Of a stretch of 60,851 nucleotides of DNA, positions 18,026 to 26,940 are shown piece by piece; the stretch's first letter is position 1, and each line of letters opens with the position of its first letter. The position numbers and the translations under genes are program-made. Source of the stretch: Bacillota bacterium (GTDB taxonomy: Bacteria; Bacillota; Bacilli; Paenibacillales; Paenibacillaceae). The notes beneath the pieces are model-generated. The model did not search any database. It saw only the letters and a program-made list of their open reading frames with translations, and had not been told where the DNA came from. Where the stretch lies: positions 1-60,851 of the forward strand of contig JAEZCJ010000147.1 in assembly GCA_023433615.1 (NCBI GenBank), written 5' to 3'.

Positions 18026-19570
18026 TTATTTGATCGTAGCGTACCAATCGTTAATTTCATTGGATGCCGCTTCGCCGCCGGCCGACATGAACTTGGATTG
18101 GAACTCGGTCAAGCCATCGATGGACTCCGCGCCGGCGATCAGTTTCACCGTATAGTCTCCGACCATCGTATTCAATTGCTGATTCGACTTCGAATATTGC
18201 TGCATGTACGGAGCGAGACCCAACATGTTTTTGATTTTAACTTCGGCCGGCTGTTCGTTATTCAGGAAGTTGAACGCTTCGAACATGACCGGATTTTTGC
18301 GAACGCGCGCTTGCCAGTACTTTGGATAGTTTTCTTCATCCGTGCCTGCCATGTAGTTGTTCGCCAGATTGCGCTCATCCGTGAAGATCGGCTGGATCGG
18401 CTCATAGGCGCCGTCGACGACTTGATAGTGCGTGCCTTCCACGCCGATCGCCATATTTTTGAACGTTTCCGCCTCGAGGCTCGCATTGATCCACTTGACC
18501 GCATCCTCCGGATTCTTCGAGGCTTTCGGAATATAGGTCAGACGGTCGAAGCCGGCGTTAGCGGCGAAGCCCGCTTCGCCATTAGGCCCTTTGAGCGCCG
18601 GCACGAATGCGAATGTCGCCTCCGGCTTGGTCTTCGCAAGCGAGTCCGAGATGGCCGGAATGTCCGCCCAGTGTACGACGATAGCCCCTGCCACGCCGCT
18701 CGCGAATTTCTCCTTGGCCGTCGCGTCCTTGTTGGCCACGAACTCGCGGTCGATGAGCCCTTGCTCGTAGAGGCTGCCTACGTAGGCGACATAGTCCTTG
18801 TACGCCGGGTCCATGACGCGCGGCACGAGCTTGCCGTCCACGTCGTTCCACGTATTCGCGATGCCGAACGCTCCGACGAGGTTATCGATCATCGATTGGT
18901 CGCCTTTGATCGTCAGCGGAACGTTGCGGTCGCCGTTGCCGCCCGGATCTTTCTCCTTGAATTGCGTCAGCGCGTTCGTCAACTCATCGGTCGTCGTCGG
19001 CATGGGCAAGCCCAATTCTTCGAGCCAGTCCGTGCGAATCAGGATGGAGCTGTTGATCTCGTAGGTGACGGTTGTCGGTATCGCATACAGCTTGCCGTTC
19101 ACTTTAAGCGCTTCCAACGATTCCGGCTTGATGACCGCTTTAATATTGGGGCCGAATTCATCGATAAGCGGCGTCAGATCGACGAGCGCGCCCTTCTGCG
19201 CATAATCCGAGTACAAGGCCATGTCGCTGTATGAGGTGACGATATCGTACGCCTCGCCGGAGGACATGATCAGGTTAAGCTTCTCCGCCCATTTATCTTG
19301 AGGCAGCATGTCGTACTGCATCTTGTAGCCCGTTCTTTCTTCGAGCAGCTTGGCAACCGGGTATTCGTTGTAGTCATCGTTCTGCCATACGTTCAGCCGT
19401 TTGAGGACCGGCTTCGCGGCTTCCGGCGCGACCGCCGATTCGCTGCCCGCGTTCGTTCCGTTGCCTGAACCTTCGTTGTTCTTGCCGTTGCTGCCGGAAC
19501 AAGCGGCCAGCGTACCGGCCAGCAGCGCAGAGATAGCCAAGACGAACATCAACTTGAATGCTCTTTGCAT
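18026..19570 (-). CDS. ABC transporter solute-binding lipoprotein (LplA-like)
   Basis: About 514 residues. A lipoprotein signal peptide ends in the lipobox LAAC (C24), followed by a Ser/Gly/Asn-rich tether, so the mature protein is lipid-anchored outside the membrane. The fold-level features (KRLNVWQNDDYNEYP start, YDIVTSYSDMALY, PKASKNPEDAVKWIN) fit the large family-1 extracellular sugar-binding proteins that pair with LplB/YtcP permeases. Those two permease genes lie upstream on the same strand, and the 199-nt gap holds a TATAAT (19594-19599, minus) that could give extra transcription of this gene. GGAGG lies 8 nt before the ATG. The ligand is probably an oligosaccharide. Confidence 0.93.
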   Translation of the reverse strand: MQRAFKLMFVLAISALLAGTLAACSGSNGKNNEGSGNGTNAGSESAVAPEAAKPVLKRLNVWQNDDYNEYPVAKLLEERTGYKMQYDMLPQDKWAEKLNLIMSSGEAYDIVTSYSDMALYSDYAQKGALVDLTPLIDEFGPNIKAVIKPESLEALKVNGKLYAIPTTVTYEINSSILIRTDWLEELGLPMPTTTDELTNALTQFKEKDPGGNGDRNVPLTIKGDQSMIDNLVGAFGIANTWNDVDGKLVPRVMDPAYKDYVAYVGSLYEQGLIDREFVANKDATAKEKFASGVAGAIVVHWADIPAISDSLAKTKPEATFAFVPALKGPNGEAGFAANAGFDRLTYIPKASKNPEDAVKWINASLEAETFKNMAIGVEGTHYQVVDGAYEPIQPIFTDERNLANNYMAGTDEENYPKYWQARVRKNPVMFEAFNFLNNEQPAEVKIKNMLGLAPYMQQYSKSNQQLNTMVGDYTVKLIAGAESIDGLTEFQSKFMSAGGEAASNEINDWYATIK

Positions 19571-19713
19571 GATAAGACCCTCCTATATGTCGTATTATAC
19601 CTATCATTAATTTTCCTACGCCATTCGATGACGGTGCAATTCTCCGGTACCAGAAGTCTTGCCGCCAGCGTGCATCGAGATTGAAGGAAAAGTTAATGCC
19701 CTTCGGCGTCTTG

Positions 19714-19727
19714 CATGCCATGGCATG
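19714..19727. repeat. 14-bp perfect palindrome between permease and binding-protein genes
   Basis: CATGCCATGGCATG is perfectly symmetric and lies 42 nt beyond the permease stop, within the 199-nt gap before the binding-protein gene. It may be an operator or an RNA hairpin. There is no other evidence for function. Confidence 0.3.
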
Positions 19728-19769
19728 GGTTGGCTTGGTGCGGCTAGGTGTATCGTGCCGCGGCTGCCA

Positions 19770-20645
19770 TCACCCTTTTACGGAGCCGATCAGCACGCCC
19801 TTGATAAAATGTTTTTGCAAGAACGGGTAGACGAGCAAAATCGGTACTGTGGACGCAATGACCGTTGCCGATCGGACGCCCTCCGCCGGCACGTTCATGA
19901 GATCGTCGGCCGACTTGTCGAGTGCCGACGACGTATCCGCGTTCATGACGATGTCTTGAAGATACAATTGCAGCGGCTTGAGCGACGAGCTGTTGATGTA
20001 CAGCATCGGATTGAAGTAATCGTTCCAATAATGGACGGCGTAGAACAGTCCGATCGTCGCAAGAACAGGACCGCTCAGCGGCAAAATGATCCGAAACAGA
20101 ATCGTCAGGTTGCCCGCGCCTTCGATCCTTGCGGATTCCTCCAGACTAGCAGGCAGGCTCTCAAAGTAGCTCTTGATGACCAGCATATTGAACACGCTGA
20201 TGAGCGCGGGAAGAATGAGCGATCCCAAATGGTTGATGAGCCCCAGCTCGCGAACAAGCAGATAGTTCGGAATGATGCCCCCGTTAAACATCATGGTGAA
20301 GATGAACAACACGATGATGATGCCCATGCCGGGAAGCTCGCGCTTCGACAGCGGGTATGCGGTCAATGCGGTGACGAGCAGCGACGCGAAGGTACCTATG
20401 ACCGTCACCAGTATCGATATCCACAGCGCGTTCAGAAACCGGCTGTTCGTGACGACGAATTTCATCGTATCGAGCTGGAAGCCGACCGGGAAGATTCCGA
20501 CCTGCCCCGACAAGATGGCCCACTCCTCGCTGACCGACTTGGCGAATACGTTCACGAACGGGAGCAGCGTAGCAAGCCCCATCGCGATCAGGACGACATA
20601 GATGGTGCTGTCCAGTAAGTAATCATTAGCGGTTCTCCTCTTCAT
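19770..20645 (-). CDS. Sugar ABC permease, LplC/YtcP type
   Basis: About 291 residues with six predicted membrane segments and a C-terminal cytoplasmic coupling region carrying the EAA-type loop (ESLPASLEESARIEGAGNLTILFRIILPLSGP). It is the second permease subunit of a CUT1-type carbohydrate importer. Its start is 11 nt from the stop of the LplB-type gene, and GGAGG lies 7 nt before the ATG. No ATPase gene is in the operon; CUT1 systems in Bacillales share an MsmX-like ATPase encoded elsewhere. Confidence 0.93.
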   Translation of the reverse strand: MKRRTANDYLLDSTIYVVLIAMGLATLLPFVNVFAKSVSEEWAILSGQVGIFPVGFQLDTMKFVVTNSRFLNALWISILVTVIGTFASLLVTALTAYPLSKRELPGMGIIIVLFIFTMMFNGGIIPNYLLVRELGLINHLGSLILPALISVFNMLVIKSYFESLPASLEESARIEGAGNLTILFRIILPLSGPVLATIGLFYAVHYWNDYFNPMLYINSSSLKPLQLYLQDIVMNADTSSALDKSADDLMNVPAEGVRSATVIASTVPILLVYPFLQKHFIKGVLIGSVKG

Positions 20646-20656
20646 TGTCGTCCCTC

Positions 20657-21613
20657 CTACCAGATGCTGCGATTCAAGAATTTGCGGCTAAGCATATTGC
20701 CGATAACGATCAACAGGAAGCCTACCGCGGAGTTGAACAGCCCCACCGCCGTACTGAAGCTGTAATCCTGCTGGCCGAGACCCATTCGGTACACGTAGGT
20801 ACCGATAACGTCACCGGTCTCATACACTAACGGATTGTACATGGTCAGAATCTGCTCCGTCCCCGCCTCCAGCAGACTGCCGATACGCAGGATGAACATC
20901 AGGACGATGGTAGGCAGCATGCCCGGCAGCGAGATGGACCACATTTGCCTGATCCGCCCCGCCCCGTCGATGGCCGCGGCTTCGTATTGCTCCTGCTCGA
21001 TACCCGCTATCGCAGCGATGAAGACGATCGCGTTCCAACCGATTTCCTTCCAGCCGGCCGTGAAGACGACCAGGCTGCGGAACAAGCCGTTATCGGTGAA
21101 GAACGAGATCGGCTCGCCTCCGAATGAACGAATGACTTCGTTCACGATGCCGCCGCTCGGCGACAGGATGTTCAGGAACAGCCCCGAGATGATGACCCAG
21201 GAGAGAAAATGCGGCAAATAGATGATCGTCTGAATCGTTCGCTTGAAGAACATGCGCCTCACTTCGTTAAGCATGAGCGCGATCACGATCGGAATCGGGA
21301 ATAGCAGCGTGATTTTGTATAAACTGATGAGCAGCGTATTGATCAGTACCTGCAAGAATTCATCCGAATGCAGCAGCCGCTCGAACTGCGCCGTCCCTAC
21401 CCATTCGCTGCCGGATATGCCGCCGAAGATGTTAAACTCCTGGAAGGCGATGACGATGCCGTACATCGGCGTGTATTTGAACAACAGCAAGAACACAAGG
21501 CCCGGCAATAGCAGCATGTACATGTCGAGGTTGCCTCGAATCAATCTCCGGCGCCGGCCGCCGCCCCCCGGGAGCGCGGTTTCTCTTTCGCTAGGTTTGC
21601 TCACGTTCTCCAC
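20657..21613 (-). CDS. Sugar ABC permease, LplB type
   Basis: About 318 residues, with an Arg-rich N-terminal tail, six predicted membrane helices and an EAA loop (EQEQYEAAAIDGAGRIRQMWSISLPGM). It is the first gene of the operon permease-permease-binding protein-FAD oxidoreductase-YesN-YesM. The start is a GTG. The one at 21613 overlaps AGGTGG, and another GTG at 21604 has that site upstream at short spacing; the true start is one of the two. A TACAAT box lies in the leader but no good -35. Confidence 0.92.
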   Translation of the reverse strand: MENVSKPSERETALPGGGGRRRRLIRGNLDMYMLLLPGLVFLLLFKYTPMYGIVIAFQEFNIFGGISGSEWVGTAQFERLLHSDEFLQVLINTLLISLYKITLLFPIPIVIALMLNEVRRMFFKRTIQTIIYLPHFLSWVIISGLFLNILSPSGGIVNEVIRSFGGEPISFFTDNGLFRSLVVFTAGWKEIGWNAIVFIAAIAGIEQEQYEAAAIDGAGRIRQMWSISLPGMLPTIVLMFILRIGSLLEAGTEQILTMYNPLVYETGDVIGTYVYRMGLGQQDYSFSTAVGLFNSAVGFLLIVIGNMLSRKFLNRSIW

Positions 21614-21718
21614 CTACTCTTCTCTGTCTTGAGTCTTATTGTAGGGGAGGCGGACGACGCGGAGTAGCGGTCGATCCTTTTATTTCTGGTCTTATCCGAC
21701 ACAGTTCATGCCACAGCC

Positions 21719-21750
21719 AAAAAAAAAAACATCTCCAACGCGGAGATGTT
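21719..21750 (-). terminator. Rho-independent terminator of the flavin monooxygenase gene
   Basis: A 9-bp stem (21728-21736 with 21742-21750, 5-nt loop) is followed on the minus strand by a run of 11 U residues. It lies 36 nt past the stop of the monooxygenase gene and isolates it from the transporter operon. Confidence 0.9.
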
Positions 21751-21786
21751 CCTAAGGACGTTATATATGGATATGGATTCATGGAT

Positions 21787-23019
21787 TCACGGCTGCAGCG
21801 CACCCATCACCATCGCCTCGAACTCCTGCGGCTCGACCGCATGGTTATAGATGCCTAAGAAAGCTTGCGTCAGCTCGGGGCTCGCCGCGATCGCATGGTT
21901 GACGAACCGCTGCTGTTCGGTGAACGGAGCGTTCTTCGTGAATTGGCATGCCATGTGGAATCGCGACATCATCAATGCCTCCATCTCCGCCTGGTAAGCG
22001 CGCGCCATCTCGGGCCAGCTCGCATCCCAATCGTCGAACCGCTTCAGCACGTTCGTGAGGATTCCTGCGCTGTACAGCGCATTCTGCATCCCCTGGCCGA
22101 CAGCCGGGTCCTTGAACGAGAAAGCATCGCCCGTGAGCGCCCAGCCCTCTCCCATCCCTTGGTACCAATCGTTATCGTAGCCGCGCAGACCGCGAACCTG
22201 ACCGACAAGCGCGGCACCGCGCATCCGCTCCGGCAGCGATGAAGCGGAGAGACTCTCCTCGATGACCTCGCGCATTGCCGCTTCCGGGTCGTCCATGAAG
22301 CGGATTTTCCGCCGTTGATCCTCCAGCGGGAACATCACGCCGACGACGTATAACCGGTCATTGGTAGGGAATACGATTCCGATCGTATCCGCGATCTTGT
22401 ACAGCTCGACGTGAAGCTCACCCTCCTGCCGAAAATCGCTGAAGTAGCCTACATAGGACGCATAGTCGGTCGGCACGCACATCAGGCGCTCGCTGTTCAC
22501 CAGCCCTCGCAACGTGGAATTGCGCCCGTCCGCCCCGACGACAAGGCGCGCGGTATATTGTTCGACCTGGCCGTCGCCGCCCCGCCGCACGCCTCGAATC
22601 CCCGTTACTCTGCTGCCCTGACGGGTGACGTCCATGACGCGGAAGCCCTCGATTGCCGTTACGCCGGGCTGCGCGGATGCATGCTCCAGCAGCAGCGCGT
22701 CCAGGTGGACACGCCTGATGCAGAGGCATTCCGATTCCCCGTCCACCTCCGGAAAATGTCCATCCAGCACCGCATCGTCGAATTGAATGACCGCACGACG
22801 ATAGAGCGGCGCTCCGGTCTCCAGCAGACGATCCAGCACCCCCATCCTTCTGAGCATCGCCAAGGAATTGCCGAAGAAGTTATGCGTCGACAGCGTATCG
22901 CTCGGGAACTCGCTCTTATCGAGCAGCAATACCGAATAGCCTGCTCGCGACAGCTCATAGGCTAACGATGATCCCGCGACACGCGCTCCGACGACGATAA
23001 CATCATAGTGATTGGACAT
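21787..23019 (-). CDS. FAD-dependent monooxygenase/oxidoreductase (PHBH fold)
   Basis: About 410 residues. Motifs of class A flavoprotein monooxygenases are present: a dinucleotide-binding VIVVGARVAGSSLA near the N-terminus, the DG-type VVGADGRNSTLR in the middle and the GD motif ALTGDAFSFKDPAVGQGM. The relatives include aromatic hydroxylases, halogenase-like enzymes and geranylgeranyl reductases, so the substrate cannot be given. I favour the ATG at 23019 (AGGAGAGG 9 nt upstream) over the ATG at 23028, which touches that site. It is monocistronic, with its own terminator, and divergent from the phosphotriesterase-family gene. Confidence 0.88.
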   Translation of the reverse strand: MSNHYDVIVVGARVAGSSLAYELSRAGYSVLLLDKSEFPSDTLSTHNFFGNSLAMLRRMGVLDRLLETGAPLYRRAVIQFDDAVLDGHFPEVDGESECLCIRRVHLDALLLEHASAQPGVTAIEGFRVMDVTRQGSRVTGIRGVRRGGDGQVEQYTARLVVGADGRNSTLRGLVNSERLMCVPTDYASYVGYFSDFRQEGELHVELYKIADTIGIVFPTNDRLYVVGVMFPLEDQRRKIRFMDDPEAAMREVIEESLSASSLPERMRGAALVGQVRGLRGYDNDWYQGMGEGWALTGDAFSFKDPAVGQGMQNALYSAGILTNVLKRFDDWDASWPEMARAYQAEMEALMMSRFHMACQFTKNAPFTEQQRFVNHAIAASPELTQAFLGIYNHAVEPQEFEAMVMGALQP

Positions 23020-23255
23020 GGTTAACATCCTCTCCTCATCTTGATGTCAATCATCATACGTGCGGCGCTGTCCCGGCCGCAAGAGTCATCGTCCCGAGCA
23101 GTCGGGAAGTTCGGTCGGGAAGGAGGAGAGGCTGTGCGCTGCCAGCATGAGACGGCACTATGCCGCTCGGTATGCGCCATGGTATACTTCGACACGAGGG
23201 CACGAAGCCATAGATCTCTCGCTTATCCATGAGAATGAGAAACGAGGTGCGCGAT

Positions 23256-24173
23256 ATGTTGCAAACGGTTACAGGATTGATCGGCGCCGAGCAGGCAGGA
23301 TGCATGCTGGTGCATGAGCACGTGTTGGTGGGATTCGTAGAGGATGGCAGACTGACGCCTGACCTGTATGACCGTGACGAAGTGGTCAGTGCCATTGCTC
23401 CGCTTCTGCTGCAGCTGAAGGAAGCAGGATGCAGCACCATGGTCGACTGCGCGCCGGAATATTTGGGCCGGGACCCTTACATCCTTCGGCAATTGTCGGA
23501 GCTGACGGGTATGCGTCTCGTCGCCAACACCGGTTTCTATAAGAAGCCGTACTTGCCCGCATTCGTCTATGATATGTCCGAACGGGACTTGGCCGATCTA
23601 TGGAAGCGGGAAGCCGAGCATGGGATCGGAGAGAGCGGCGTATATCCCGGGTTTATCAAGATCGCGCTCAATGACGGTTCCTCTATCGATGCCATTCAGC
23701 TGAAAATACTGCGTGCCGCCATGCGCGCGTCGCTCGATACGGGCCTTCCGATCCAATGCCATACGATAGGCTCCGACGTCGCGATGCATGCGCATGACGT
23801 GATGAAGCAGGCACGGTTCGACCAGGAACGGTTCATTTGGGTGCACGCGCAGACGTTCCAGGACGACGACGTCTACCTGCGGCTAGCGGATGAAGGCGGA
23901 TGGCTATCGATCGATTCCATCAGCATGAAGCACTATCGGGAGCAGGCGGATCTGCTGCTCCGCATGCATCGCCTAGGCATCGGCGACCGCATCTTATTGT
24001 CTCAAGATACCGGCTGGTACAACGTCGGTCAGCCGGGCGGCGGCGAAATCCATCCGTATCATCGCCTGTTCACCGACTTTCTCCCCGCCGCCACGGCCGA
24101 CGGCGTGGATGCGGCATGGCTGCAGCAGTGCGTGACGAGCCATGCCTTCCGTGCGATGAGCCGGCGCGGTTGA
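23256..24173 (+). CDS. Phosphotriesterase-family metal-dependent hydrolase
   Basis: About 305 residues. All six metal ligands of the phosphotriesterase family are in place: H20 and H22 in VHEHV, the carboxylated Lys K135 in GFIKIAL, H169 in IQCHT, H197 in IWVHA and D251 in LSQDTGW. Members include lactonases and organophosphate hydrolases, and many have unknown natural substrates. I chose the ATG at 23256 because GAGGTG lies 6 nt upstream; an in-frame ATG at 23229 has no ribosome site. No signal peptide. It is convergent with the MFS gene and divergent from the monooxygenase, so context gives no pathway. Confidence 0.9.
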   Translation: MLQTVTGLIGAEQAGCMLVHEHVLVGFVEDGRLTPDLYDRDEVVSAIAPLLLQLKEAGCSTMVDCAPEYLGRDPYILRQLSELTGMRLVANTGFYKKPYLPAFVYDMSERDLADLWKREAEHGIGESGVYPGFIKIALNDGSSIDAIQLKILRAAMRASLDTGLPIQCHTIGSDVAMHAHDVMKQARFDQERFIWVHAQTFQDDDVYLRLADEGGWLSIDSISMKHYREQADLLLRMHRLGIGDRILLSQDTGWYNVGQPGGGEIHPYHRLFTDFLPAATADGVDAAWLQQCVTSHAFRAMSRRG

Positions 24174-24185
24174 TACCGCGCTGCT

Positions 24186-25424
24186 TCAGATGAGTTCCCT
24201 TCTCTTATGCAAGTACACGTATAAGATGAGTCCAGTTATAGCGCATAATGCCGCACATAGCCCGATGAACCCGTATCCGGCTTGCAGTCCGCGGAACAGG
24301 CCTGTCGGCGAAGCTTCGCCGGCCATCCGTTTGACGATTTCCGTGATTCCGCCGATGAGGTAATTGCCGACCACGCTGCCGAGTCCCATCAACGTCACCG
24401 TGAACGTGATCGCGGTATCGCTATCCCTCGGATACCGCTTCGCGATAAAAGCCATGACGGTAGGATAAATCATCGCAATGCCTATGCCGGCAGCGGCAAA
24501 CAAGAACGCGGCACGTTCGCCGCCTAGTATTGCGACAAAGGTACATATTGCAGAAAACCCTGAGAAAATAATGAGCGACAGCACAAAGCCTATCCGATCC
24601 GTCAGGGGTCCAAGGAGAATCCGCGCGAGCGCGAAGCACAAGAAGAACATCGCTAACATCCCAGAAGCATTCACGGTATCCCAGCCATAAGCTTTCTCAA
24701 GGAAATTAACGAGCCAACCGCCGACGGCCAGCTCCGATACGACGCCGAACGTCAGCACGAGTACCACTAACCAAAGTACGCGGTCTTGCAGAAACACCCG
24801 AATGGATATCCGGTCTTCTTGCGCGATGCCGTCTCCCGGGAACGTACTGAACAACGTCATAACAATCGGGATGACGGATAACAGCAGCATCACGAGATAC
24901 ATGCCGCGCCAATCCAGCGTGTGTCCGGCAATTGTCACCTGCATCAGACCTGTTGCGATCAGCGGAGCGACAGTTGAGCTCAAGCCATAGAAACCATGCG
25001 TCAGGTTCATCATCGTTCCCGTGTTTCTGACGAATATCCGGGCACTTAGAATGGCGAGTCCGATCTCCAGCATCCCGTTCCCGATATACATCAAGAAGTA
25101 CGATGCCGAGAAGATCGGGTAATTATGGGAGAAATAGATGAGGACGCCGGATACGGCCATAGAAGCGAACGCCGCAACGCTCACCCATTTTATCCCCCAA
25201 ATTTTGACCAGATAAGCGGTAAACGAGCAAGCGATCAAATATCCTAAGGCGTTCAATGCTAGCAAAGTACCGAGCTGCGACTCGCTCAGCATAAAATCGA
25301 ATTGAATGCGCGGTATTGCCGGTCCTTTAATATTTTCCGAAAATCCGAAAATGACGAATCCGATAAAGATGACTGCCAGCTGCATCGCGTAAATTTTGTT
25401 GAATCTGCCTAACCTTTTTCCCAC
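24186..25424 (-). CDS. Major facilitator superfamily transporter
   Basis: About 412 residues with roughly 12 hydrophobic segments, the length and pattern of an MFS transporter in the cytoplasmic membrane. The loop between helices 2 and 3 is short (LVKIWGIKW), and a second such loop follows helix 8 (LGPLTDRIGF), a typical half-repeat. The start is GTG at 25424 with AGGAGT 8-9 nt upstream. A TATAAT lies 50 nt upstream (minus strand) without a clear -35. Substrate is unknown. It faces the phosphotriesterase-family gene with 12 nt between the stops. Confidence 0.9.
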   Translation of the reverse strand: MGKRLGRFNKIYAMQLAVIFIGFVIFGFSENIKGPAIPRIQFDFMLSESQLGTLLALNALGYLIACSFTAYLVKIWGIKWVSVAAFASMAVSGVLIYFSHNYPIFSASYFLMYIGNGMLEIGLAILSARIFVRNTGTMMNLTHGFYGLSSTVAPLIATGLMQVTIAGHTLDWRGMYLVMLLLSVIPIVMTLFSTFPGDGIAQEDRISIRVFLQDRVLWLVVLVLTFGVVSELAVGGWLVNFLEKAYGWDTVNASGMLAMFFLCFALARILLGPLTDRIGFVLSLIIFSGFSAICTFVAILGGERAAFLFAAAGIGIAMIYPTVMAFIAKRYPRDSDTAITFTVTLMGLGSVVGNYLIGGITEIVKRMAGEASPTGLFRGLQAGYGFIGLCAALCAITGLILYVYLHKRRELI

Positions 25425-25614
25425 GTTGTATGACTCCTATCTTGTTGTCTCTGCGTTCACGCGCCCGAAACCTCATTATAAACCAACTTGACTCTAGACG
25501 CTCCTATATATTCTTGTCGGCATGACGGTGCATTTTCATTGTACGCCTGCAACATTCGGGCTTGGCATCCGTCTTGTGATTAGGAAGGTTCAAGGAAGGG
25601 ATGATTGGTCCGGT

Positions 25615-26853
25615 ATGGCGACAAGATGGAGGCTCGCGCTGGCAATTCTGATGTGCATTGCGATGTGCGTGCCGGCAGCGGCAGAGGTCAGGGCTGAGAC
25701 GCAGCGAACGTACGACGGCACAAGCCGAGAAGAGCAGCAGAAAGGACTAGACTATGTCAACGGCATTCGTAAAGAGATGGGATTGGATGAATTGACGCTC
25801 GACCCGTCGCTGGCCGAAGCGGCAATCCGCCATGCCAAGTATGCCAATGCGCATTATAACCGGGACGATCAACGGGATTTTGCCGCAGAAGAATACGGAC
25901 TAGCGCATTACAGCGGGTCATCGCCGGCGGAGAGGGCAGCGTCGGCCGGGTACAAGGGCGAGGCGGACATTCGGGAAACGATCGTTCTGGAATACCAGCC
26001 CTATGAAGGGTTCGACATGGCCGTGAATATGCGGACGATGTCACTGTTCCATGACGCCCGCGAAATCATCACCAACCCGAACGCGACGGCCATCGGCATC
26101 GCGAGGGTGGGAAAAGCGACCGTCATGGTCGGCGCTATCCAACGGACGGATTCCAAGGCGCCGGTGACCATCGGCCATTACCCGTATGACGGAATGGCCG
26201 AAGCGAATATCGGATTCTACGACCCTCAAGATATGTCGAGCTTCGAGGGCATGACGATCACCGTCCATGCCGACCGAACCGGAGCAGACGATATCCGGGC
26301 GTCATTGGAACGGCAGGCTGGAGAACGGCGGATCGTCATTCCCCTGACGGCGGAGAAGATGAAGCGCGGCGATGGCTACGTGCTGACAGCGCAGCGGCTG
26401 CTGCGAGGGGACGCGGAGTACAAGGCGCACGTATCGCTTAAAGTCGGCGGCGAATGGATCGAGAAAGAGTGGACGTTCCGCACGGTTCCGTTTACGTATA
26501 CGTTGTCCATCGACGACGTCGGCATCGACTCGCCGCCATTCTACACGGTTGACGGCAGACTGACCGCGCCGATGCGGTTCCTGTTCGAACGGTTCGGTGC
26601 CCGCGTCGATTGGAATGCCGAGACGCAGACGATAACCGCATATCGAGGCGATCTGAGCCTGACGATGACGATCGGATCGAAGACAGCTCTCGTGAACGGG
26701 GAAGCCGTCCCGCTGAACCTGCCGCCGTATATGTCCATCTATACGACGTACGTTCCTATCCGGTTCGTGGCGGAAACGTTCGGCTATGATGCGGTGTACG
26801 ACGAGGCCAGACATAGCGTCGATATTTGGACCGGCGAATTGGACGCGGTATAA
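25615..26853 (+). CDS. Secreted CAP-domain protein with copper-amine-oxidase-like stalk
   Basis: About 412 residues. A signal peptide (MATRWRLALAILMCIAMCVPAAAEVRA) is followed by a CAP/SCP-like domain (about 40-190: GLDYVNGIRKEMGL, GLAHYSGSSPAERA, HDAREIITNPNATAIGIA) and a C-terminal copper-amine-oxidase N-terminal-like domain (about 310-410: VDGRLTAPMRFLFERFGARV, VPIRFVAETFGYD), a stalk common in wall-associated proteins of Paenibacilli. CAP domains in bacteria have poorly known roles in the wall. The start at 25615 gives the clean signal peptide, though AAGGAAGGG is 14 nt away, which is long. A longer form from 25522 is possible. Confidence 0.87.
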   Translation: MATRWRLALAILMCIAMCVPAAAEVRAETQRTYDGTSREEQQKGLDYVNGIRKEMGLDELTLDPSLAEAAIRHAKYANAHYNRDDQRDFAAEEYGLAHYSGSSPAERAASAGYKGEADIRETIVLEYQPYEGFDMAVNMRTMSLFHDAREIITNPNATAIGIARVGKATVMVGAIQRTDSKAPVTIGHYPYDGMAEANIGFYDPQDMSSFEGMTITVHADRTGADDIRASLERQAGERRIVIPLTAEKMKRGDGYVLTAQRLLRGDAEYKAHVSLKVGGEWIEKEWTFRTVPFTYTLSIDDVGIDSPPFYTVDGRLTAPMRFLFERFGARVDWNAETQTITAYRGDLSLTMTIGSKTALVNGEAVPLNLPPYMSIYTTYVPIRFVAETFGYDAVYDEARHSVDIWTGELDAV

Positions 26854-26870
26854 GTCATGTCCTGCAGGCA

Positions 26871-26919
26871 AAGGGGGTATCCCTCCAATCATCGTGGATG
26901 ATTGGAGGGATACCCCCTT
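26871..26919. terminator. Strong bidirectional hairpin terminator
   Basis: A perfect 23-bp stem with a 3-nt loop (26871-26893 paired with 26897-26919) lies between the convergent CAP-protein and second SLH genes. The U-tracts are short (TTATTT on plus, TTT on minus), but the position after both stops fits termination in both directions. Confidence 0.85.
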
Positions 26920-26940
26920 ATTTCCATATACCTAATTCGA

